Source: Lamellibrachia satsuma
Taxonomy: Eukaryota; Annelida; Polychaeta; Sabellida; Siboglinidae
Direction: 5' to 3'
Assembly: GCA_033239005.1 (NCBI GenBank)
Contig: BSQZ01000022.1
Coordinates: forward strand, 5,935,501-5,999,500
Length of the DNA stretch: 64,000 nucleotides
Shown: piece after piece, positions 12,401 through 24,900 of the stretch
How positions within the stretch are numbered: the first letter of the stretch is position 1
Layout of the letters: each line of letters begins with the position of its first letter
The notes under the pieces: model-generated
The model's database searches: none
Told to the model about the DNA's origin: nothing
The model's input: only the letters and a program-made list of their open reading frames with translations
Program-made: the position numbers and the translations under genes

Positions 12401-15400
12401 ACAGTCCCCAATGTTAAGAGTCATGAGGGAGACAGTCCCCAATGTTAAGAGTCACGAGGGAGACAGTCCCCAATGTTAAGAATCACAAGGGAGACAGTCC
12501 CCAATGTTAAGAGTCACGAGGGAGACAGTCCCCAATGTTTAGGAGTCACAAGGGAGACAGTCCCCAATGTTAAGAGTAACAAGGGAGACAGTCCCCAATG
12601 TTAAGGAGTCACGACTGAGACAGTCCACAATGGTAAGGAGTCACGAGGGAGACAGTCCCCAATGTTAAGAGTCATGAGGGAGACAGTCCCCAATGTTAAG
12701 AGTCACAACGGAGACAGTCCCCAATGTTAAGAGTCACGAGTGAGACAGTCCCCAATGTTAAGAGCCATGAGGGAGACAGTCCCCAATGTTAAGAGTCACG
12801 AGGGAGATAGTCTCCAATGTTAAGGAGTCACGAGGGAGACAGTCCCCAATGTTAAGAGTCACGAGGGAGACAGTCCCCAATGTTAAGGAGTCACGAGGGA
12901 GACAGTCCCCAATGTTAAGAGTCACGAGGGAGACGGTTCCCAATGTTAAGAGTCACGAGGGCGACAGTCCCCAATGTTAAGAGTCACGAGGGAGACAGTC
13001 CCCAATGTTAAGAATCATGAGGGAGACAGTCCCCAATGTTAAGGAGTCACGAGGGAGACAGTCCCCAATGTTAAGAGTCACGAGGGAGACAGTCCCCAAT
13101 GTTAAGAGTCACGAGGAGACAGTCCCCAATGTTAAGGAGTCACGAGGAGACAGTCCCCAATGCTAAGAGTCACGAGGAGACAGTCCCCAATGTTAAGGAG
13201 TCACGAGGGAGACAGTCCCCAATGTTAAGAGTCACGAGGGAGACAGTCCCCAATGTTAAGAGTCACGAGGGAGACAGTCCCCAATGTTAAGAGTCACGAG
13301 GGAGACAGTCCCCAATGTTAAGGAGTCACGAGGGAGACAGTCCCCAATGTTAAGGAGTCACGAGGGAGACAGTCCCCAATGTTAAGGAGTCACGAGGGAG
13401 ACAGTCCCCAATGTTAAGGAGTCACGAGGGAGACAGTCCCCAATGTTAAGGAGTCACGAGGGAGACAGTCCCCTTGTTAAGGAGTCACGAGGGAGACAGT
13501 CCCCAATGTTAAGGAGTCACGAGGGAGACAGTCCCCAATGTTAAGGAGTCACGAGGGAGACAGTGTTAAGGAGTCACGAGGGAGACAGTCCCCAATGTTA
13601 AGAGTCACGAGGGAGACAGTCCCCAATGTTAAGAGTCACGAGGGAGACAGTCCCCAATGTTAAGAATCATGAGGGAGACAGTCCCCAATGTTAAGGAGTC
13701 ACGAGGGAGACAGTCCCCAATGTTAAGAGTCACGAGGGAGACAGTCCCCAATGTTAAGAGTCACGAGGGAGACAGTCCCCAATGTTAAGAGTCACGAGGG
13801 ATACAGTCCCCAATGTTAAGAGTCACGAGGGAGACAGTCCCCAATGTTAAGGAGTCACGAGGGAGACAGTCCCCAATGCTAAGAGTCACGAGGGAGACAG
13901 TCCCCAATGTTAAGGAGTCACGAGGGAGACAGTCCCCAATGTTAAGAGTCACGAGGGAGACAGTCCCCAATGTTAAGAGTCACGAGGGAGACAGTCCCCA
14001 ATGTTAAGAGTCACGAGGGAGACAGTCCCCAATGTTAAGGAGTCACGAGGGAGACAGTCCCCAATGTTAAGGAGTCACGAGGGAGACAGTCCCCAATGTT
14101 AAGGAGTCACGAGGGAGACAGTCCCCAATGTTAAGGAGTCACGAGGGAGACAGTCCCCAATGTTAAGGAGTCACGAGGGAGACAGTCCCCTTGTTAAGGA
14201 GTCACGAGGGAGACAGTCCCCAATGTTAAGGAGTCACGAGGGAGACAGTCCCCAATGTTAAGGAGTCACGAGGGAGACAGTGTTAAGGAGTCACGAGGGA
14301 GACAGTCCCCAATGTTAAGAGTCACGAGGGAGACAGTCCCCAATGTTAAGGAGTCACGAGGGAGACAGTCCCCAATGTTAAGGAGTCACGAGGGAGACAG
14401 TCCCCAATGTTACGAGCCAAGTTTTTACACAACATGTGCCGTGCCTCATCAGGATCTTCAACTGGCATGTTCAAAGCCGAGGCCTGTTGCTTGGCTTCTA
14501 ATAACAATAATAATTTATTTTAGGCCAACATAAGTTTGACTAAAAGTGCAATTGGTAAAATACATGCATATGTTAAAATGATATACATACATTTTAGGTT
14601 TGAAAATATTTAAAATAAAATAAAAATCTATGAACAATTGTAAAAAATAAAAGGGTTGCTAGGACAAAGTTACATATGAAAGCAGTAGTTACTATAAGGT
14701 TAAATGGTTAAATGTGATATTATTTACATTACAGAAATATGTACAGTGTAAGCATTACACAGGAATAACTTGGGCTACTGATTAAACAGACACCAGTTTA
14801 TAAAACAGTTCTTTTTCCTGTTTGTTTTCACGCTTGGTTTGGCACTTTCGCAACCCTTTCTGCTATAAGCAGTTTCTGAATGTGTTTATCTCATTGTTTT
14901 TTATTCCTACAGAAAAAGTTGCCAGGGAACCCCCTCCTGTTGCTGGCCCCCAGTGGGCCGACCTACCCCAGCGCCAGTCAGTCCCGGCGCACCAAGTTCT
15001 GGAACTCACAACTGTCCAGTCTAGGCAAGGTTGTGCCGGTCACCATGCACACGGTCAATGGGGGCAGTGGGGTCAGCATTGGTCAGTGTCTCGAGCACAT
15101 GATAGGGGCAGTCCGCACCAAGGTCCTCGAGGTAGGTCATTGGACACACACACACACACCAGTTGGACAGTAAACAGTTTGGTGGTTATATCGACAGTTA
15201 CTTATTTTATCTTTCTTCTTCTCTCTATATATCTTTCTCCTCTCTATCTCTCACTCACTCTCTCCGTCTCTCTAACTATTCTCCATATCTCTCACTCTCT
15301 CTCTCGCACTCACTCACTCCATCTTTGTTTGTGTGAGGTCATAAGGAGGTCATGGGGGTGATCTCAACACATTGATGTAAGACACTACACAAAACCAATG

Positions 15401-16614
15401 TAATTTAACCTCTGACCCCCTCGCCACCCACTTCTCCAATATGAATTACAATTCCTCGTCCTTCGTGCTGTAGCCATCATACACCAGTCATATTCAGCCG
15501 TCATACAACAATCATATTCAGCCATCATACACCAGTCATATTCACCAGTTACGTACACCAGTCATATTCACCAGTTACATACATCAGTCATATTCAGTCA
15601 TCATACACCAGTCATATTCAGCTGTCACGTACACCAGTTATATTCACCAGTTACATACACCAGTCATATTCAGCCGTCATGTACACCAGTCATATTCACC
15701 AGTTACATACACCAGTCATTCGGCCGTCATGTACACCAGTCATATTCACCAGTCATTCGGCCGTCACTATGTAAACATGCGGTTTAATATGGCACACTTA
15801 TGGACTGTGATCAGAAAAAATACATCAGTGTAAGCTGCTAAATAAAACACCTCTGCTACTCCCCCCACCCCCATCCCCCCCGGTTTTGTATTTCTGCTAG
15901 CTATATACACAGGTCTCACATAAATTACTCTTGACACCCAACCTGAGCGCATCATAAAATGTTGCTCTAATGCTTGTGAATATTGTCTATTTCTTGTAGA
16001 TTTTATATTTTGTTGATAAGAGAAGGTTACAGTACAATGGATATCAAGATAACTACTAGCAGGTTTCATATTTTGTTGATAAGGGAAGGTTACAGTACAA
16101 TGGATATTAAGATAACTACTAGCAGGTTTCATATTTTTAGTCACCTTTACCAACAAATTTTGTGTTTATTTATTTATGATTTCAACAAATTTTAACATGA
16201 CGTGACATATGAAAGTTGCTTGTTAATGGGTCGCAAGAACTCTGCCATGTCGATATGCAATGTTAGCACCAGATAATATGGTTACTAGACTGCTTTACTT
16301 TCACAGTCTGAATGTGTGAGAGTTTTAGATCTCTGATGAATTGGGTGGTTGTTTCAGCTGAAGAGCCATTTCCCCAATCGCCCCATTGTGTTGCTGGGGT
16401 GGCTGGTAGGCGCCCTTGTTGCATGTCATGTGAGTACACTAGCAGGTAGTAAGTCACAATCAGGTAGTAAGTCACAATCAGGTAGTAAGTCACAAGCAGG
16501 TAGTAAGTCACAAGCAGGTAGTAAGTCACAAGCAGGTAATAAGCAAGCAGGTGAATAAGTAGTAAATAACCCTTTGACACTTTTCATGCTACACACACTC
16601 ACTACCGAATTACC

Positions 16615-16697
<83 letters not shown>

Positions 16698-18892
16698 TTT
16701 ATGGAACTTGGAACAATCGTAGAAAACACGCGTGATGTTCTGAACAATTGTACGTAATTGATTGCATAGCATTGCGAACAATTGTACGTAATAAGTACAA
16801 AGGGCAATACACACCATATTCTACCTAACAAGTGTACAGTACGCTTGAAAAAAATTGGACCACAGAAAAACAGTGAGGTAACTGTTTAACACTAGTAGTG
16901 TCGGTGGCTAATGTAGAACAACTGAAAAGTGTTGCGAACTATTTAACATCAGATGATGACATTTTTCAGTTGTTCCACACTAGTCAAATTACAATAATTA
17001 TGGATCCTGCTGATTAAAAAATTAAAGAGGGGTGTACGCTAATTAGGACATGTATGTATAATAGGTCAAATACGATGTGTATTATTATTAAAACTCCTTT
17101 CTCAATTGATTTAGCCCATCACGTATCAAGTTAACTAATATTCAAAATTGGCCTAGCCAAATATTATATTATCAGTTTGTCCGATGCTTTCATCGAAACT
17201 AAATAATGAAAAAATCAGGTTGAGGAAAGTTCTTGGAGTCTGGGAGAAGGAACTTTATTGGGGGATTCTTGTGCACTCTCCATGGCTAGTCTCTGTGTCA
17301 TTGGGGCGTAATAAAGACAAGTGTCGAACACATCAGTCACTTGCATGACACATGTCGTTGTTGACACCTGCAGGTGGCGCTAGTGGAGCATGTCATGGCT
17401 GTTGTGTGTCTTGGCTTTCCGTTCACTGGATTCAACGGTGGCTGCGGTGACATAGATGACACATTCCTCGATGGTAGGACACCGACACAATTCATTATCG
17501 GACAACACGCGACGACATGCAGCGTCGACGACATGGAGGACATGAGAGAGAGGATGCGGGCCGAGAACAGTCTTCTGGTGGTAGGGGGCGCTGACGACCA
17601 CCTCCGCATGAGTCGGGCAAAGAAGAAGGCAGAGGGAATCACCCAGAGCATTGTGGATCGGTGCATCCAGGTGGGAGTCTCGGAAAAATTAAAGTAAAAT
17701 ACAAAATGATATAGCACCACATTCACTGAGTGCCGTATGGTGCTTTATATCAGACTAGTTTTCTAATACGGATATTAAAAATTCTAAAACAACAGTTTTA
17801 GAATTATACACAACCTGTCACCCCACTGTAGTGCAAGCCATATGTTCGCTACTGATTATGTTAAATCCTTTAATGAACGTATTCGCTCATCAATTTTTAG
17901 CCTTTTATGCCGGTTGGAAAAATCCAACAATGCTTTTAGTGTAATATCTTCACACTTTTATTTATTATCGAAGTCCATTGATTAAACATTGGATTGATCA
18001 ATTGTATGCTTTTAATTCATGAAGTTTGTACTTTTATACAAATATATTTTTTTATCCTGACTTATCTTATATATATATATTTTACTACACGTTATGTATG
18101 TATATTTATATATATATTTTTCTCACTACATGTACCTCTATTGTTCATCATGTGTGTATGTATGTTTTTTTTTTAACCTGTATGTATTTATAATGTTATG
18201 GGCTCTTGCCTGAAATAAAACATTATTATTATTATTTAAAAAGTTAGTTATATAAATATAACATACATGTGTGCACTGTTGCTGCAGTCTGTTGAACTGG
18301 CACAAACTATTTACGTATCAGTTGTATTTATATAATTTCATCATATAACAGTTTCTGATTCTATAAAATTATATAATTTTCCACAGCAGCGATGTTAATT
18401 TTTGGGTCGTAAATTTTTCAGGATGAAATTGCAGAATTCCTTGGCAGCGTAATTTCACAGTCGGCCAACAGCGTTGGCACCGATGCTGTGGACTGCCTGC
18501 TGGCAGACAATGGAACTAAACGGAAACAACGCAAGCGCAGACTGACATCTGACCCAGGGTCAGATCTAAATAGTAAAGCAGGTCAGGTGGGTGAACGCTT
18601 ACACTGACTCTCAACCCTCTAGTTACAGCTGTCTCTCGGATTGATTTAGCTCATCACAAGTCAGATTCATTGTTGGTGTTGAGACTTTAAGTGTGAGTAG
18701 AAGTAATGTGTGCAGCACAAATTAATAAACGTGCATGTTTGTTAAACTCATAGAAGGAATTGACTTTGAACACAAGATTGACATTGATCATTCCTGATGA
18801 TGATGATGATGATGTTGATGATGATGTTGATAATGATGATGTGGATGATGATGATAGTGATGATGATGTTGATGATGTTGATGATGATGATG

Positions 18893-18923
<31 letters not shown>

Positions 18924-21900
18924 TTTATAATAGAAACTGTGGTACAATACGTTCATCTATTCTCATAAATACACACATTACGATTGCAACAATCATTAGA
19001 TTGTTAACTGACGAAAGTATTAATACTTTAAGTTATAGTATACAGAGTTAGACTATACAATAGTCACTTGTCCTTTTTGGGATCAGCCAAGCCAAAATTA
19101 ATTCAATAGTCAAAACCTAAAATGAGACCTAAATAACACATTTGTACAAACAAGTTGGCATGCTGTAGTTGATACTAGGGGCACGGTTGTAGTTGATACT
19201 AGGGGCACGGTTGTAGTTGATACTAGGGGGCACGGTTGTAGTTGATACTAGGGGCACGGTTGTAGTTGATACTAGGGGCACGGTTGTAGTTGATACTAGG
19301 GGGCACGGTTGTAGTTGATACTAGGGGCACGGTTGTAGTTGATACTAGGGGCACGGTTGTAGTTGATACTAGGGGCACGGTTGTAGTTGATACTAGGGGC
19401 ACGGTTGAGAGATCCCAGGTTCGAGTCCTCTTGCTGCCGTTTTGAAGCTATGAAAATGTTTTTTCATCCCACGTTGTCGCAGTTCACTCAGCTATATAGA
19501 TAAGTACCTGGCTACAGACAGAGGTGGATATCTGAATGAATAGTCTTTGCGCAGTAATTGCAGCATGGCTGAATGCTTCCCAGAGAAGTCATGATGATAT
19601 TGGAATGATCAGGTCTGCCAGGGGGCGATGTGTAAAGCACTTTGAGCAGTCCCATAGACAGGATACTGTGCTGTATAAGAACAGTCCCATGGAATGGATA
19701 CTGGGCTGTATAAGAACAGTCCCATGGAATGGATACTGTGCTGTATAAGAACAGTCCCATGGAATGGATACTGGGCTGTATAAGAACAGTCCCATGGAAT
19801 GGATACTGGGCTGTATAAGAACAGTCCCATGGACTGGATACTGGGCTGTATAAGAACAGTCCCATGGAATGGATACTGGGCTGTATAAGAACAGTCCCAT
19901 GGACTGGATACTGGGCTGTATAAGAACAGTCCCATGGACTGGATACTGGGCTGTATAAGAACAGTCCCATGGAATGGATACTGGGCTGTATAAGAACAGT
20001 CCCATGGACTGGATACTGGGCTGTATAAGAACAGTCCCATGGAATGGATACTGGGCTGTATAAGAACAGTCCCATGGAATGGATACTGGGCTGTATAAGA
20101 ACAGTCCCATGGAATGGATACTGGGCTGTATAAGAACAGTCCCATGGAATGGATACTGGGCTGTATAAGAACAGTCCCATGGAATGGATACTGGGCTGTA
20201 TAAGAACAGTCCCATGGAATGGATACTGGGCTGTATAAGAACAGTCCCATGGACTGGATACTGGGCTGTATAAGAACAGTCCCATGGAATGGATACTGGG
20301 CTGTATAAGAACAGTCCCATGGACTGGATACTGGGCTGTATAAGAACAGTCCCATGGAATGGATACTGGGCTGTATAAGAACAGTCCCATGGAATGGATA
20401 CTGGGCTGTATAAGAACAGTCCCATGGAATGGATACTGGGCTGTATAAGAACAGTCCCATGGAATGGATACTGGGCTGTATAAGAACAGTCCCATGGAAT
20501 GGATACTGGGCTGTATAAGAACAGTCCCATGGACTGGATACAGTGCTGTATAAGAACAGTCCCATGGAATGGATACTGGGCTGTATAAGAACAGTCCCAT
20601 GGACTGGATACTGTGCTGTATAAGAACAGTCCCATGGACTGGATACTGGGCTGTATAAGAACAGTCCCATGGACTGGATAGTGTGCTGTATAAGAACAGT
20701 CCCATGGAATGGATACTGGGCTGTATAAGAACAGTCCCATGGACTGGATACTGGGCTGTATAAGAACAGTCCCATGGAATGGATACTGTGCTGTATAAGA
20801 ACAGTCCCATGGAATGGATACTGGGCTGTATAAGAACAGTCCCATGGAATGGATACTGTGCTGTATAAGAACAGTCCCATGGAATGGATACTGGGCTGTA
20901 TAAGAACAGTCCCATGGAATGGAAACTGGGCTGTATAAGAACAGTCCCATGGACTGGATACTGTGCTGTATAAGAACAGTCCCATGGAATGGATACTGGG
21001 CTGTATAAGAACAGTCCCATGGAATGGATACTGGGCTGTATAAGAACAGTCCCATGGAATGGATACTGGGCTGTATAAGAACAGTCCCATGGAATGGATA
21101 CTGGGCTGTATAAGAACAGTCCCATGGAATGGATACTGGGCTGTATAAGAACAGTCCCATGGAATGGATACTGGGCTGTATAAGAACAGTCCCATGGACT
21201 GGATACTGGGCTGTATAAGAACAGTCCCATGGAATGGATACTGGGCTGTATAAGAACAGTCCCATGGACTGGATACTGGGCTGTATAAGAACAGTCCCAT
21301 GGAATGGATACTGGGCTGTATAAGAACAGTCCCATGGAATGGATACTGGGCTGTATAAGAACAGTCCCATGGAATGGATACTGGGCTGTATAAGAACAGT
21401 CCCATGGAATGGATACTGGGCTGTATAAGAACAGTCCCATGGAATGGATACTGGGCTGTATAAGAACAGTCCCATGGAATGGATACTGGGCTGTATAAGA
21501 ACAGTCCCATGGAATGGATACTGGGCTGTATAAGAACAGTCCCATGGAATGGATACTGGGCTGTATAAGAACAGTCCCATGGAATGGATACTGGGCTGTA
21601 TAAGAACAGTCCCATGGACTGGATACAGTGCTGTATAAGAACAGTCCCATGGAATGGATACTGGGCTGTATAAGAACAGTCCCATGGACTGGATACTGTG
21701 CTGTATAAGAACAGTCCCATGGACTGGATACTGGGCTGTATAAGAACAGTCCCATGGACTGGATAGTGTGCTGTATAAGAACAGTCCCATGGACTGGATA
21801 CTGGGCTGTATAAGAACAGTCCCATGGACTGGATACTGGGCTGTATAAGAACAGTCCCATGGAATGGATACTGTGCTGTATAAGAACAGTCCCATGGAAT

Positions 21901-24900
21901 GGATACTGGGCTGTATAAGAACAGTCCCATGGAATGGATACTGTGCTGTATAAGAACAGTCCCATGGAATGGATACTGGGCTGTATAAGAACAGTCCCAT
22001 GGAATGGATACTGTGCTGTATAAGAACAGTCCCATGGAATGGATACTGGGCTGTATAAGAACAGTCCCATGGAATGGATACTGTGCTGTATAAGAACAGT
22101 CCCATGGAATGGATACTGGGCTGTATAAGAACAGTCCCATGGAATGGAAACTGGGCTGTATAAGAACAGTCCCATGGACTGGATACTGTGCTGTATAAGA
22201 ACAGTCCCATGGACTGGATACTGGGCTGTATAAGAACAGTCCCATGGAATGGATACTGTGCTGTATAAGAACAGTCCCATGGACTGGATACTGGGCTGTA
22301 TAAGAACAGTCCCATGGAATGGATACTGGGCTGTATAAGAACAGTCCCATGGAATGGATACTGGGCTGTATAAGAACAGTCCCATGGAATGGATACTGGG
22401 CTGTATAAGAACAGTCCCATGGAATGGATACTGGGCTGTATAAGAACAGTCCCATGGAATGGATACTGGGCTGTATAAGAACAGTCCCATGGAATGGATA
22501 CTGGGCTGTATAAGAACAGTCCCATGGAATGGATACTGGGCTGTATAAGAACAGTCCCATGGAATGGATACTGGGCTGTATAAGAACAGTCCCATGGAAT
22601 GGATACTGGGCTGTATAAGAACAGTCCCTTGGAATGGATACTGGGCTGTATAAGAACAGTCCCTTGGAATGGATACTGGGCTGTATAAGAACAGTCCCTT
22701 GGAATGGATACTGGGCTGTATAAGAACAGTCCCTTGGAATGGATACTGGGCTGTATAAGAACAGTCCCTTGGAATGGATACCGGGCTGTATAAGAACAGT
22801 CCCTTGGAATGGATACTGGGCTGTATAAGAACAGTCCCATGGAATGGATACTGTGTTGTATAAGAACAGTCCCATGGAATGGATACTGGGCTATATAAGA
22901 ACAGTCCCTTGGAATGGATACTGTGTTGTATAAGAACAGTCCCATGGAATGGATACTGGGCTGTATAAGAACTGACCTTTAACTTTTTTACATTTAGATA
23001 GGTATCACCTTTTTGCGAAATCAATCTGAAACAAGGCTAGTGAAAACTCGAATTCGAGGCAGCTTTGGGAAATATTTGAAACTGACTCTTCCCCATCTTT
23101 GTTACTTTATAGAGATTCATTTGGAAGTTTATTTGTAAGCTTATTTATAATGTTGTCAACCTGCATGTTCAGAATACCTTAGAAAGCTGTGTACAAATGA
23201 CAGGCCATTTCAGTTTGTTCATATATGATTTATTTGATTTTAAAATATGTGGCCAACAATTAGTAAAATATTAAGTACATAGCAGTGTGTTAGCAGATGT
23301 CCCCACTTATAGAATTAGATAACTACACGTTCGTTCCCATGTGTAATATTATCTAATAGTCATCCATCAATATTATCCACCAATAATTTTTATTCCTTTT
23401 GAAGGGATTCAAGATTGTTCAAATCTACATGCACCTTAGATAGAATCCTTTGTAAAATCTTTGTTTGACTGTACTCATCTTCGGAATACTGTATGCTCCC
23501 TAAAACAGAACAAATGAAAATTTTATAATCAATGTCAAATATAAACCTGTTGAACAAAAGCATAATGACCGACCCCTGACCTGTTTCTGCCGACAGAGTT
23601 TGATGACCGTGCCACCAGGTGTCAGTCCTCTCAAGATCCCTCGCAATCGGGTAAATTCAGTGTCCATCTGCAACCAACTGGTGCTGACATCTAGTGGTGG
23701 CCAACAGCAGCATTTCCTGCCGCGGTCCTACGATTCTAAGCTTCTCGCAATGGGACTTCAGCCTCAGTGTCTTCAAGGTAAGAGAGGCTAACTAGAACAA
23801 CTCCAGTGGCTCATGATGTAGCACTAACATAACTTCAGCCTCAGTGTCTTCAAGGTAAGAGAGGCTAACTAGAACAACTCCAGCGGCTCATGATGTAGCA
23901 CTAACATAACTTCAGCCTCAGTGTCTTCAAGGTAAGAGAGGCTAACTAGAACAACTCCAGCGGCTCATGATGTAGCACTAACATAACTTCAGCCTCAGTG
24001 TCTTCAAGGTAAGAGAGGCTAACTAGAACAACTCCGGTGGCTCATGATGTAGCACTAACATAACTTCACCCTCAGTGTCTTCAAGGTAAGAGAGGCTAAC
24101 TAGAACAACTCCAGCGGCTCATGATGTAGCACTAACATAACTTCACCCTCAGTGTCTTCAAGGTAAGAGAGGCTAACTAGAACAACTCCAGCGGCCCATG
24201 ATGTAGCACTAACATAACTTCACCCTCAGTGTCTTCAAGGTAAGAGAGGCTAACTAGAACAACTCCAGCGGCCCATGATGTAGCACTAACATAACTTCAC
24301 CCTCAGTGTCTTCAAGGTAAGAGAGGCTAACTAGAACAACTCCGGCAGCTCATGATGTAGCACTAACATAACTTCAGCCTCAGTGTCTTCAAGGTAAGAG
24401 AGGCTAACTAGAACAACTCCGGCGGCCCATGATGTAGCACTAACATAACTTCAGCCTCAGTGTCTTCAAGGTAAGAGAGGCTAACTAGAACAACTCCGGC
24501 GGCCCATGATGTAGCACTAACATAACTTCAGCCTCAGTGTCTTCAAGGTAAGAGAGGCTAACTAGAACAACTCCAGCGGCTCATGATGTAGCACTAACAT
24601 AACATAACATAACACGAATGCATATATTTAACAAATGAGATGCTTCCTAGTATTAAACAGAAGTCATAACGCTCTCACCAGAACACAAAAATTGACTGAT
24701 CTGATGTTTGAATAATTTTGATTGCAATTGACCACACGTATAGATTGTTAATTTTTTTTCAAATTATGTCGGCTGACGAACACTGGTGAAAACTCGTATT
24801 GTCATAGCTTCTAAATCATCAAAAGAAACAAACCTGGTGCACTTGATGGAACATCCTGTCAACATATGGAGTAGGGTAGGAACTATTGTCATTTGAAGTG

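Noticed and set aside
16618..16831. Cys/Val repeat open frames
   Set aside because: They are translations of the CA microsatellite.
19512..23024. Three overlapping reverse-strand frames of more than 1,000 codons
   Set aside because: The 35-bp unit has no stops in reverse frames, so all three frames read the same 35-residue superunit. This is what a non-3n satellite does by chance.
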